From the NCBI RefSeq assembly GCF_036127095.1, contig NZ_CP108006.1, positions 2,604,001 through 2,668,000 on the forward strand: a stretch of 64,000 bases of DNA, given 5' to 3'. A program made the position numbers and the translations under genes. The notes beneath the pieces were generated by a model. It did no database searches, was not told where the DNA came from, and worked only from the letters and a program-made list of their open reading frames with translations. Numbering within the stretch: position 1 is the first letter of the stretch; every line of letters begins with the position of its first letter. Shown here piece by piece: positions 19,196-27,431 of the stretch. The stretch is from Streptomyces sp. NBC_00335 (GTDB lineage: Bacteria; Actinomycetota; Actinomycetes; Streptomycetales; Streptomycetaceae).

Positions 19196-20310
19196 GAGTC
19201 CTGCACGCCGTCACCCTGCACTCCCCCACGCACGCCTTCGGCGGACCCGTGCGGGTCGCGCTGAACCTGGCCAAGGGGCTGCGGGCCCGTGGGCACGAGG
19301 CGAACCTGCTGGCGCTGGGCGAGGGCTTCCCGGACCCCTGGCCGACCTCGGTGGAAGGGGTCCCGGCCAAGCTCTTCCCCGCCCGGCGCCTGCTCCCCCT
19401 CGGCTTCAGCGGGATGACCTCGCCGGCCCTGCTCGCCTCCGCGGGCCGTCTGGTGCGGGGCGCGGACCTGGTCCACGTCCACCTGGCCCGGGACCTGGTC
19501 ACCCTGCCCGTCGCCCTGGCGGCGCTGCGGGCCGGCAAGCCGCTGGTCCTGCAGACCCACGGCATGGTCGACCCGAGCGGGAAACTGCTGGCCAAGGTGC
19601 TGGACGCGCTGGCGGTGCGCCGCCTGCTGCGCGGCGCCGACGCACTGCTCCACCTCACCCCGCACGAGCGCGAGGGCCTCGACGCGGTGGTCGGGGCGCC
19701 GCTCCCGAACACCGTCCGCCTCGTCAACGGCACCCCGGCCCAGGATGAGCGCCCCACCCTGTCCGGGCCCCCGCGCATCCTCTACTCGGCCCGCCTGCAG
19801 GCCCGCAAGCGCCCGGTGGACTTCGTGGACGCCGCCCCGGCCGTCCTGGCGGCGCACCCGGACGCGCAGTTCGTGGTGGCGGGCCCGGACGAGGGCGAAC
19901 TCGCGGCGGTCCGCGCCCGGATCACCGCCCTGGGCCTCTCCTCCCGCTTCACGGTCCCGGGCGCCCTGACCGGCACGGAGGTCCTGACGGAGCTGCGCCG
20001 CGCGCACGTCTACGTACTGCCCTCGGTGGACGAACCGTTCCCGATGTCGGTCCTGGAAGCCCTGTCGGTGGGCGTCCCGTCGGTGGTCACGCACTCCAAC
20101 GGCCTGGCCCGCGACATCGCCCGCGCGGGCGCCGGCGCCGCGGTCGAACCCGGCCCGGCGGGGGTCGCGGAAGCGATCCTGTCCCTCCTGGACCCGGCCG
20201 GGAACGCCACGGCCTCGAAGGCCGCCCGCGAACTGGCCTCGTCCGCCTTCTCGATGGACGCGGTCCTGGACACCCTGCTGCCGGTGTACGAGGGCGCCCT
20301 GCGCCGATGA
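19192..20310 (+). CDS. Family 4 glycosyltransferase
   Basis: GT-B enzyme of 372 residues. The N-terminal part has SPTHAFGGPVRVALNLAKGLRARGHE, then VHVHLARD and QTHGMVDPSG. The C-terminal donor domain has ILYSARLQARKRPVDFV, PSVDEPFPMSVLEALSVGVPSVVT with the E-x7-E type motif. It likely transfers a nucleotide-activated hexose to the lipid-linked repeat. The ATG overlaps the acyltransferase stop (ATGA) and has GAGGAG 5 nt upstream. It is followed by a strong hairpin, so this two-gene operon ends here. Confidence 0.9.
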   Translation: MRVLHAVTLHSPTHAFGGPVRVALNLAKGLRARGHEANLLALGEGFPDPWPTSVEGVPAKLFPARRLLPLGFSGMTSPALLASAGRLVRGADLVHVHLARDLVTLPVALAALRAGKPLVLQTHGMVDPSGKLLAKVLDALAVRRLLRGADALLHLTPHEREGLDAVVGAPLPNTVRLVNGTPAQDERPTLSGPPRILYSARLQARKRPVDFVDAAPAVLAAHPDAQFVVAGPDEGELAAVRARITALGLSSRFTVPGALTGTEVLTELRRAHVYVLPSVDEPFPMSVLEALSVGVPSVVTHSNGLARDIARAGAGAAVEPGPAGVAEAILSLLDPAGNATASKAARELASSAFSMDAVLDTLLPVYEGALRR

Positions 20311-20353
20311 CACGCCCGCGGCCCTGCGGAAAGCTCCGCCAGGAGCCGCCGGT

Positions 20354-20385
20354 CCCCGGGACCACCCCACGGTGTGGTCCCGGGG
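20354..20385 (+). terminator. Hairpin terminator after the glycosyltransferase
   Basis: Perfect 12-bp arms (20354-20365, 20374-20385) with an 8-nt loop, 44 nt after the stop codon of the glycosyltransferase and 22 nt before the next gene. Confidence 0.7.
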
Positions 20386-20407
20386 TCCTCTCCGCGATGG
20401 TCGTCCC

Positions 20408-20812
20408 ATGACGTGGTACGAGCAGGCCCTGGCAGCGGAGCGGCGCGGGGACTGGGACGCGGCGATCGGGATGGTCCCCGTTCACGCCGAGTGCTACTCC
20501 ACCGATTCCTCCGCGCACGCCCACCACTTGTGGCACATGGATCTGCTCGTCCGCGCGGGGCGGTTCACCGAGCTCGCGGACCTCGCACTCACCGATGTGC
20601 ACGCACGCCGAAGGCTGAACAAGTCGCTTCGCGACAGAAGGATGGCCGAGGCGCTGTCGGAGCGTGCCGGAGGTGGCGACCGTGGCGCCCTGTACCACCT
20701 CGTGGAGCTCTTGTGCGAGACGGGGCGAGCCCCTGAAGCCTCCCGGGCGGTCAGGGACTTCGCCCCGGAGGACGCCTACGCACAGGAGCTGCTGGCGCCC
20801 TACCGGGCCTAG
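20408..20812 (+). CDS. Small conserved Streptomyces protein, TPR-like helical
   Basis: Cytoplasmic protein of 134 residues, rich in helix-forming segments (WYEQALAAERRGDWDAAI, LLVRAGRFTELADLAL, LLCETGRAPEASRAV) that look like tetratricopeptide-style helical hairpins. I recognise it as a family seen in many streptomycetes but know no function for it. ATG 20408 is the first codon of the conserved MTWYEQAL stretch; no clear ribosome site precedes it and translation may be weak. It follows a terminator and is convergent with the DUF6458-like gene. Confidence 0.7.
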   Translation: MTWYEQALAAERRGDWDAAIGMVPVHAECYSTDSSAHAHHLWHMDLLVRAGRFTELADLALTDVHARRRLNKSLRDRRMAEALSERAGGGDRGALYHLVELLCETGRAPEASRAVRDFAPEDAYAQELLAPYRA

Positions 20813-20826
20813 GAGGTGCCTGCGCC

Positions 20827-21039
20827 TCAGAGCCCGCGGCGGGTCTCGTCGACCACCGGGAGGGCGCCGACGCGGCGGCGCTTGAGGACGCTCGCGTAGA
20901 CCGCGAGGCCGATCGCGCCCGCGACCATCATGATGACTCCGACCAGGTCGAGGTTCACGCTCTGCAGCTGCCAGTCGCTCGCGAAGGTGAGGATGGCCCC
21001 CACCACGATCAAACCTATGCAACCGCTGATGCCCCTCAT
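20827..21039 (-). CDS. Small membrane protein, DUF6458-like
   Basis: Protein of 70 residues with two hydrophobic helices (CIGLIVVGAILTFASDW and LVGVIMMVAGAIGLAVYASV) and a short basic tail (KRRR). It matches the pattern of DUF6458 proteins, small two-helix membrane proteins common in actinobacteria with no known role. ATG 21039 has GGAGG 8 nt upstream; a GTG five codons earlier overlaps that site. A stand-alone gene, separated from the lipoprotein gene upstream by a terminator. Confidence 0.75.
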   Translation of the reverse strand: MRGISGCIGLIVVGAILTFASDWQLQSVNLDLVGVIMMVAGAIGLAVYASVLKRRRVGALPVVDETRRGL

Positions 21040-21116
21040 CGCATTCGCCTCCACCGTCGTGGACGGGGTGCAGCCCCGTCGTGTGGAGGGTCGGATGCCC
21101 CCGATGCGGGAACGAA

Positions 21117-21155
21117 AACGCCCCCGCCGCCCGGGAGTCGGGCAGCGGGGGCGTT
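21117..21155 (-). terminator. Hairpin terminator after the lipoprotein gene
   Basis: Perfect 11-bp arms (21117-21127, 21145-21155) downstream of the lipoprotein gene at 21172 on the minus strand, followed in that direction by GTTTTCG. Confidence 0.7.
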
Positions 21156-21171
21156 CTCGTGGTGCGGGCGC

Positions 21172-21855
21172 TTACGCCGGGATCCAGGCGTAGCAGCCGT
21201 TGGAGACGAACTGGGCCGTGCCCGCCGGGATCTTGGCGGTGATCTTGTCGCCCGGCTTCAGGGGGGCCTGCGGGCCCGAGGCCAGGGCGGCGCCGTCCTT
21301 GGACTTGGCCTCCCAGGAGCAGGTCGTGCTCTGGGTCAGCGCGCGGTAGGTGCCCGCCGCCGGGGAAGCCTTCGTACCGTCCGGGAAGCCCTTCGACGCC
21401 GCGTCGAGCACCGGCTTCTGCTCCGGGCAGAGGAAGGTGATCGCGTCCTTCGCGCCCGGGATCTCCCCGGCCACGAGGGCGCCGACCGCCGCGTCCTTGT
21501 CCCGCTTCGCCGTGCGCTCCACCCGCTGGCAGGCCTCCTGGCCGCCCTGCAGGACGGCCGCCGGGTCCATCTTCTCCGGGACCCTGCCGCTCAGGTACTG
21601 CTTCTCGGGTGCGGTGAAGCTGCCCGTCTTCGGGACGAGCTTGGTGTCCGGCAGGACGGGACCCGTCGGCTTCGCGTCCGGCGAGAGCGGCGCCGGGGTG
21701 TCCGTGGCGTCGGCCGGGTCGGGGGCCGACGAGGCGGCCGGCGGCTTGGGCGAGGCGGCCGAGGCTTCGGCCTTGCCGTCGCCGCCCGAACTGCAGGCCG
21801 TCAGCGTCAGGGCGGCGGCCAGCAGGACAGCGGCCGCCGCGGAGCGTCGGTACAT
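21172..21855 (-). CDS. Secreted lipoprotein, function unknown
   Basis: Exported protein of 227 residues with a typical lipoprotein signal (MYRRSAAAAVLLAAALTL, lipobox LTAC with Cys near 21). A low-complexity Ala/Pro/Ser linker reaches to about residue 75. A folded domain holds four cysteines (EACQRV, TFLCPEQ, STTCSWE, SNGCYAW), probably forming two disulfides. The C-terminal part has repeated KPGDKITAKIPAGT-type strands. I do not recognise the domain. It starts at ATG 21855 and lies between two terminators, so it is probably its own transcription unit. Confidence 0.8.
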   Translation of the reverse strand: MYRRSAAAAVLLAAALTLTACSSGGDGKAEASAASPKPPAASSAPDPADATDTPAPLSPDAKPTGPVLPDTKLVPKTGSFTAPEKQYLSGRVPEKMDPAAVLQGGQEACQRVERTAKRDKDAAVGALVAGEIPGAKDAITFLCPEQKPVLDAASKGFPDGTKASPAAGTYRALTQSTTCSWEAKSKDGAALASGPQAPLKPGDKITAKIPAGTAQFVSNGCYAWIPA

Positions 21856-21886
21856 CAGGTGGCTCCCGTACGTATGAGATGTGCGT

Positions 21887-21920
21887 GCGGGGCCCGGCCG
21901 TCGAAACGGCCGGGCCCCGC
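21887..21920 (-). terminator. Strong hairpin terminator after the LamG-type gene
   Basis: Perfect 15-bp GC-rich arms (21887-21901, 21906-21920) with a CGAA tetraloop, 15 nt downstream of the stop of the gene at 21935. Confidence 0.75.
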
Positions 21921-21934
21921 ACTCCGTCGAGCGG

Positions 21935-24712
21935 TTACTTCGCGCCGAAGGTGAGGGTCAGCTGCGGCTTGGCGTCCACGGCCGTGGACTCAGAGGACCA
22001 GAGCCACAGGGCGTCGCCGCCCGTGCTCGTCAGGCCCAGGCTGTAGCTGGATCCCAGCACCGCGGAGAGCGCGGTGGTGTTCAGCGGGACGCTCTGCACC
22101 GCCGTCCCCTCGGGCACGCCCGCGAAGGAGCCGAGCGGGGTGGTGCCCAGGGTGGGCTTGGTGTTGAAGGTCGTGCCCGCACCGCTCCAGGTACCGGTGA
22201 CCGGAACCACGGAGACGGTGTCGATGGTGCCGGCACTCGTCGAGGTGGTGGTCTTGATCTGGAGGGACGCGGACTTCAGCACCGTACCGGCCGGGGCGGC
22301 CGGGATGTCGAAGCGCAGGTACGTCTCGTAGGCCGCGGTGCCGCGGACGGCCAGCGAGGTGGACGCGCCGTAGGCGGTGCTGGGGGCGCCCTGGTTGATG
22401 TAGGTGTCCTCGGTCGCGGTGACCTTGGAGACGGTGTCGGTGGCGGCCTTCGCCAGGTTGTAGTGGTTCTTGACCTGGGCCTCGGTCAGCACCTTCGGGT
22501 AGACGGCCGTCTCGTCGATCTGGCCGGCGAAGAAGTTGCTGGTCGGCCGGGAGGCCCAGCCGGCGAGGTTGTCGCCGCCGACGTGCCAGTAGCCCTCGAT
22601 CTGCTGGGAGCCGGTGACGTTGAGGGTGCCCTTGGACTGGCCGTCCACGTACAGCGCCATGCCGGCGGGGCCCTGGGTGGCGACGACGTGGTGCCACTTG
22701 TTGTCGTTGAACGTGTCGAACAGACCGGTGGAGACGGTCTTCGCCGAGCCCGGGTTGACCCCGAAGAAGATCCGCCCGGTGTTGGTCATGTAGATGTTCT
22801 TGTCGTAATTGTTGCTGTTGCGGTCCTGGTTGTTGCCGAACCCGATCAGCTTGCCGCCGCGCGTGGTGTTCGTCTTGAACCAGGTCTCCAGCGTGTAGCT
22901 GCTGCCGACCGTCTGGCGGTGGTCGCTGTACACCTGCTGGCTGGTGCCGTTGAAGCCCATGGCCGTGCTGGCGCCGGTGAGCGCTCCGGGGGTCTGGCGC
23001 AGCGCCGGGGCGTTGAGCTGGATGCCACTGGTGTTGCCGGAGACCGAGGAGTCGGCCACGTACGGGCTGACCACGTCGTCGTAGCGCCAGTACAGGTTGG
23101 CGCCGTCCTCGCGGACCTGGTGGGGGTACGCGGTGACCGAGGTCGGGACCGCGACCGAGACGGTGGCCGACAGGGCGCTGGTGTTGCCCGCCGCGTCGGT
23201 GGCCGTGACCCGGTAGCTGTAGGAGGCGCCGGCCTTGACCGTGGCGTCCGTCCAGGAGGCCTGCTGGCGCAGCCACTCCAGGGAGTTCGCGCTGACGGTG
23301 GCGATCGGGGTCGCGGAGCCGTTGCGGTAGATGCGGTAGGTCAGCTTGTTGTCGTCCGCGTCGTAGCTGGCGCGCCAGCGGACCTGGACCTCGCCGGGCT
23401 TGACGCTGGAGACGCTGGCGACCGGGGTGGTCGGGGCGCCGACGTCGCCGGTGGAGGCGAAGCGGGTCAGTGCCTGCTGGGCCTTGCCGTTGATGAGGGT
23501 GAACTCACCGCCGACCCACATGTACTTGGTGGTGTTCTTCTCCGCGACGGCCATCACGCGCGGGCCGATGCCCTCGCCGAGGCCGTCGTTGGCGGTGGGG
23601 TGCCAGCCGAGCTTCGCCGGGCTGCGCACGAAGCCGTTCACGGCCGCGGGGGCGTCGAGGCCGCCGTTGCCCCAGTCGGTCAGCTGCGCCAGCAGGAAGT
23701 GGCGCTTGCCGTCGGGGAACTGGCCCTCGGAGGTGCAGTTGTGCGCGTGCGAGGAGCTGTAGAGGACTCCGTCGTACGGCAGCACCCACTGGGTCGCGCC
23801 CAGGCACTGGTCGCGCCACTTCTCGCTGAAGTCGGGGGCGAGGGCGACGCGGCCGTCGAAGCCGCCCGTGCCCTCGGCGCCGGTGTAGTAGCCCGTGGCG
23901 TCGGCCGCGATGGACTTGATGACCGACATCGAGGGGATGGTGCCGTACGTCTTGGCGACGGCGCCGGTGGTGGCGTTGACGACGGCGAGCGCGTGGCTCT
24001 GGGAGCCGTTGACGGTGAAGAAGTCACCGCCGAGCAGGATGTTCTTGCCGTCGTTGCTGAGCTGGAGCGCACGGCCGGGCTCGTCGGCGTTGGCGACGAA
24101 GGGCTTGACCGCACCGGAGGTGGCGTCGACCGCGGCGAACCGCTCGCGGGGCGCATCCTCGACGGTGCTGAAGTCTCCCGCCGCGTACAGGGTGTCGTCG
24201 GAGACGGCGAGCGCGCGCACGGTGGCCGGGAACTTCGGGTCGAAGGAGGCCTTGGGGGCGCAGGTCGCGATGTCGATGGCGGCGACGCTGGAGACCGGGG
24301 TTCCGTTGACGGCACCGAAGTAGCCGCCCGCGTAGAGGGTCTTCTTGTCCTTCGAGACGGTGAGCGCGCGCACGGTCGCGCTGCCCTCTCCGACGGTGAA
24401 GGAGAGCTTGCAGGAGGTGGGGGCGCCGGTCGCCGCGTCGAGCGCGACGAAGTTGACCGCTTCCTGTTCCGTACCGGCGGCGCCGGCGGGCGGGCGGACG
24501 GCGGAGAAGGTGCCGCCCGCGAAGACGGTGCCGTTGGCCTCGGCCATCGCCCAGACGATGCCGTTGGGCTGCCACGTCGGCAGGTCGTCGGCGGTGAAGG
24601 CCACCGGCTGCGTGATGGCCGACGCCTCGGGTATCAGCACCAGGCCTATCGCGGTGCCGGCACCGGCCAGTGACAGGGCGAGGGCAGCAGTCAGCCCTCT
24701 GGATCTACGCAT
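21935..24712 (-). CDS. Large secreted protein: beta-propeller, FN3, LamG and DNRLRE domains
   Basis: Exported protein of 925 residues. After a signal peptide (about 1-32, RRSRGLTAALAL...) comes a propeller-like region (35-430) with repeated A-G-G-x-F blades (VFAGGTFSAV, LYAGGYFGAV, LYAAGDFSTV, ILLGGDFFTV, MWVGGEFTLI). An FN3 domain (about 440-530) follows, then a LamG/jellyroll domain (about 545-770, ETWFKTNT, HHVVATQGPAG, VDGQSKGTL). Last is a DNRLRE-type module (about 780-925, EDTYINQGAPSTAYG, TYLRFDIP). No catalytic motif is visible; carbohydrate or wall binding is an inference from domain types. The ATG at 24712 follows GGGGGG closely. It sits inside the polysaccharide locus, between terminators. 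Confidence 0.88.
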   Translation of the reverse strand: MRRSRGLTAALALSLAGAGTAIGLVLIPEASAITQPVAFTADDLPTWQPNGIVWAMAEANGTVFAGGTFSAVRPPAGAAGTEQEAVNFVALDAATGAPTSCKLSFTVGEGSATVRALTVSKDKKTLYAGGYFGAVNGTPVSSVAAIDIATCAPKASFDPKFPATVRALAVSDDTLYAAGDFSTVEDAPRERFAAVDATSGAVKPFVANADEPGRALQLSNDGKNILLGGDFFTVNGSQSHALAVVNATTGAVAKTYGTIPSMSVIKSIAADATGYYTGAEGTGGFDGRVALAPDFSEKWRDQCLGATQWVLPYDGVLYSSSHAHNCTSEGQFPDGKRHFLLAQLTDWGNGGLDAPAAVNGFVRSPAKLGWHPTANDGLGEGIGPRVMAVAEKNTTKYMWVGGEFTLINGKAQQALTRFASTGDVGAPTTPVASVSSVKPGEVQVRWRASYDADDNKLTYRIYRNGSATPIATVSANSLEWLRQQASWTDATVKAGASYSYRVTATDAAGNTSALSATVSVAVPTSVTAYPHQVREDGANLYWRYDDVVSPYVADSSVSGNTSGIQLNAPALRQTPGALTGASTAMGFNGTSQQVYSDHRQTVGSSYTLETWFKTNTTRGGKLIGFGNNQDRNSNNYDKNIYMTNTGRIFFGVNPGSAKTVSTGLFDTFNDNKWHHVVATQGPAGMALYVDGQSKGTLNVTGSQQIEGYWHVGGDNLAGWASRPTSNFFAGQIDETAVYPKVLTEAQVKNHYNLAKAATDTVSKVTATEDTYINQGAPSTAYGASTSLAVRGTAAYETYLRFDIPAAPAGTVLKSASLQIKTTTSTSAGTIDTVSVVPVTGTWSGAGTTFNTKPTLGTTPLGSFAGVPEGTAVQSVPLNTTALSAVLGSSYSLGLTSTGGDALWLWSSESTAVDAKPQLTLTFGAK

Positions 24713-24963
24713 GAGCCCCCCAGGGCAATCGCCCGGCTTGAATGGCTGGTTCGACAAGTATCAGATCAGCCATATGTACTGGCGCAGACTAGGGCTCACG
24801 CGAGGGCCTGGTCACCACGCTCGACCCATTGCTACCAACTTGGAACCAACGGGTCCGGCACGGATGGAGCACTACGGACATACGGCAGTTATGCCCCGGT
24901 CACACCCGCCGACAACTGCGCGAACGACCGGGACAGGGCAAATCGTAGGCGAAATATATGGCC

Positions 24964-25977
24964 TCAGCGGTCGATGCGGACGCTGGCGCCCGCCAGTTGG
25001 TCCTCGACCTGCCGGATATCGGAATCCACCATGATCCTGGCCAGTTCGGCCACCAGGACCGTCGGCTTCCAGCCGAGCAGGTCATGGGCCTTGGAGGCGT
25101 CGCCGATCAGGGCGTCGACCTCGCTGGGGCGCTCGTACTTGGGGTCGTAGCGCACGTGCTCGTTCCAGTCGAGACCGGCGTGGGTGAAGGAGGCCTCGAC
25201 GAACTCGCGGACGGTGGCGGCGACGCCGGTGGCCACGACGTAGTCGGTGGGCTCGTCCTGCTGGAGCATCCGCCACATGGCGTCCACGTACTCCGGGGCG
25301 TAGCCCCAGTCGCGGACGGCGTCGAGGTTGCCGAGGTAGAGCTTCTCCTGGAGGCCCGCCTTGATCCGGGCGACCGCGCGGGTGATCTTGCGCGTCACGA
25401 AGGTCTCGCCGCGGCGCGGGGACTCGTGGTTGAAGAGGATGCCGTTGACGGCGAACATCCCGTACGCCTCGCGGTAGTTCACCGTGGTCCAGTACGCGAA
25501 CACCTTCGCGGCGCCGTACGGGCTGCGCGGGTGGAACGGGGTGGCCTCGTTCTGCGGGGGCGGGGTGGCGCCGAACATCTCCGAGGAGGAGGCCTGGTAG
25601 ATGCGGGTGTCCACGCCGCTGGCCCGGATCGCCTCCAGCAGGCGCAGGGCGCCGAGGCCGGTCACGTCGCCGGTGTAGAGCGGGGCGTCGAAGGAGACGC
25701 GGACGTGCGACTGGGCGCCGAGGTTGTAGACCTCGTCGGGGCGTATCTCGCGGAGCAGGTTCACCAGGGCCACGCCGTCGGAGAGGTCGGCGTGATGCAG
25801 CACGAAGGAACGGTTCGCCGTCTGCGGGTCCTGGTAGATGTGGTCGATCCGCTCCGTGTTGAAGCTGGAGGACCGCCGCACGAGACCGTGCACCGTGTAG
25901 CCCTTGGAGAGCAGGAGCTCTGCGAGGTACGAGCCGTCCTGCCCGGTGACGCCGGTGATCAGCGCGGTCTTGCCCAT
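24964..25977 (-). CDS. gmd: GDP-mannose 4,6-dehydratase
   Basis: Short-chain dehydrogenase/reductase of 337 residues, the usual length for Gmd. It converts GDP-D-mannose to GDP-4-keto-6-deoxymannose, the first step to GDP-L-fucose. The N-terminus has the NADP-binding [15 protein letters not shown], then [13 protein letters not shown]. The catalytic set is visible as ASSSEMFG, with YGAAK as the YxxxK pair, and [19 protein letters not shown] 25977 has GGGGGA 4 nt upstream. It is divergent from the GDP-fucose synthase, so the two steps of one pathway are made from the same 451-nt intergenic region. Confidence 0.96.
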   Translation of the reverse strand: MGKTALITGVTGQDGSYLAELLLSKGYTVHGLVRRSSSFNTERIDHIYQDPQTANRSFVLHHADLSDGVALVNLLREIRPDEVYNLGAQSHVRVSFDAPLYTGDVTGLGALRLLEAIRASGVDTRIYQASSSEMFGATPPPQNEATPFHPRSPYGAAKVFAYWTTVNYREAYGMFAVNGILFNHESPRRGETFVTRKITRAVARIKAGLQEKLYLGNLDAVRDWGYAPEYVDAMWRMLQQDEPTDYVVATGVAATVREFVEASFTHAGLDWNEHVRYDPKYERPSEVDALIGDASKAHDLLGWKPTVLVAELARIMVDSDIRQVEDQLAGASVRIDR

Positions 25978-26428
25978 GGGGTCCCCCTGGGGATCGTTGC
26001 GGTGCGGTCGTGGCTGCGCCCCGGAGTGCGGGGGCTGCGGTTCGGGGCGGGGCCCCGGGTGTGGCTCGGGGCGCGGCCCCGGATGTGGCCCGGGGTCACG
26101 CCTCGTCGTACGGGTCTGCGCGGGCGCGCCCCCAGGGGGCTGGGGACGGGTACCGGATGGGTACCGTACACGTTCCGTCCGGAGCCCCTCCCGCCGGATC
26201 GGGCCCCCTCGCCCCCTTGCAGGTCGGTATGTACCGGACTGGCCGGTGCCACCCGAAATCCGCCTGCCCACCGGGACCTCCCGGCGCAGCCGATCCAGCC
26301 GTCCGGCGCTTGAGGACCGGGGGCCGGAGCGGGGCGGGGACCGGGCCGGGGCCCGGGGTGTTCAGCACCGGATCGGGGCCGGGGCTCCCCCGTAAAGCCG
26401 CGGACAGCGGACTGGCATCATCGGCGGT
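25978..26428. other. 451-nt divergent intergenic region between gmd and fcl
   Basis: No supportable gene. It holds two adjacent imperfect 24-bp repeats (26042-26065 and 26066-26089, units of the form tcggggcggggcccc then gggtgtggc) and a pair of ggtaccg-type motifs (26148-26168). It must contain promoters for both gmd and fcl, but I cannot identify them with confidence. Confidence 0.5.
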
Positions 26429-27406
26429 ATGACAAGTTCGCCGTTCCTGCCTCCGAACGCCCGCGTCTTCGTCGCCGGCCACCGCGGCCTCGTGGGGTCC
26501 GCGGTCGTCCGCCGGCTCACCGCCGACGGGTACGAGGTGCTCACCCGCGGCCGCGCCGACCTCGATCTGCGCGATGCCGCCGCGACCGCGGCGTACCTGC
26601 GGGACGTCCGGCCCGACGCCGTGGTCCTTGCCGCCGCCAAGGTCGGCGGGATCATGGCCAACAGCACGTTCCCGGTGCAGTTCCTGGAGGACAACCTCAA
26701 GATCCAGCTGAGCGTCGTCGCCGGGGCGCACGCCGCGGAGGTCGGCCGGCTGCTGTTCCTCGGCTCCTCCTGCATCTACCCCAAGCTGGCCCCGCAGCCC
26801 ATCAGCGAGGACGCCCTGCTGACCGGCCCGCTGGAGCCGACGAACGAGGCGTACGCCCTGGCGAAGATCGCCGGCATCGTCCAGGTCCAGTCGTACCGCA
26901 AGCAGTACGGGGCCTCGTACATCTCCGCCATGCCCACGAACCTCTACGGTCCGGGCGACAACTTCGACCTGGAGTCCTCGCACGTCCTGCCCGCCCTCAT
27001 CCGCCGCTTCCACGAGGCGACGGCCGAGGGGCGCGAGGAGGTCACGCTGTGGGGATCGGGCACGCCCCGCCGGGAGTTCCTGCACGTGGACGACCTGGCC
27101 GCGGCCTGTGCCGTGCTGCTGCGCGAGTACGACGGCGCCGAGCCGGTGAACATCGGCTGCGGCGAGGACCTGACCATCAAGGCCCTCGCGGAGACCGTCG
27201 CCGAGGTGACCGGCTTCCGCGGCCGGCTCGCCTGGGACACCTCCAAGCCCGACGGCACGCCCCGCAAGCTGCTGGACGTGACCCGGCTGACCGGGCTCGG
27301 CTGGAAGCCCGCGGTCCCGCTGCGCGAGGGCATCGCCTCCACGTACGCCTGGTGGCGCGAGCAGAGCGGTGCGCAGGGCGGCGAGCAGACCCGCGGGCAG
27401 AGCTGA
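26429..27406 (+). CDS. fcl: GDP-L-fucose synthase
   Basis: Epimerase/reductase of 325 residues (WcaG/Fcl family) that turns GDP-4-keto-6-deoxymannose into GDP-L-fucose with NADPH. It shows AGHRGLVGSAVVRRL at the nucleotide site, GGIMANSTFP, LGSSCIYPKLAPQPI, and the catalytic YALAK (YxxxK), followed by MPTNLYGPGDNFD. ATG 26429 is 3 nt after the GC-rich upstream region. It pairs functionally with the divergent gmd. It is convergent with the sugar transferase (25-nt gap), so the end of this gene has little room for a terminator. Confidence 0.96.
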   Translation: MTSSPFLPPNARVFVAGHRGLVGSAVVRRLTADGYEVLTRGRADLDLRDAAATAAYLRDVRPDAVVLAAAKVGGIMANSTFPVQFLEDNLKIQLSVVAGAHAAEVGRLLFLGSSCIYPKLAPQPISEDALLTGPLEPTNEAYALAKIAGIVQVQSYRKQYGASYISAMPTNLYGPGDNFDLESSHVLPALIRRFHEATAEGREEVTLWGSGTPRREFLHVDDLAAACAVLLREYDGAEPVNIGCGEDLTIKALAETVAEVTGFRGRLAWDTSKPDGTPRKLLDVTRLTGLGWKPAVPLREGIASTYAWWREQSGAQGGEQTRGQS

Positions 27407-27431
27407 TCCCAAAGCGAGGTTCCCCGGTGCC

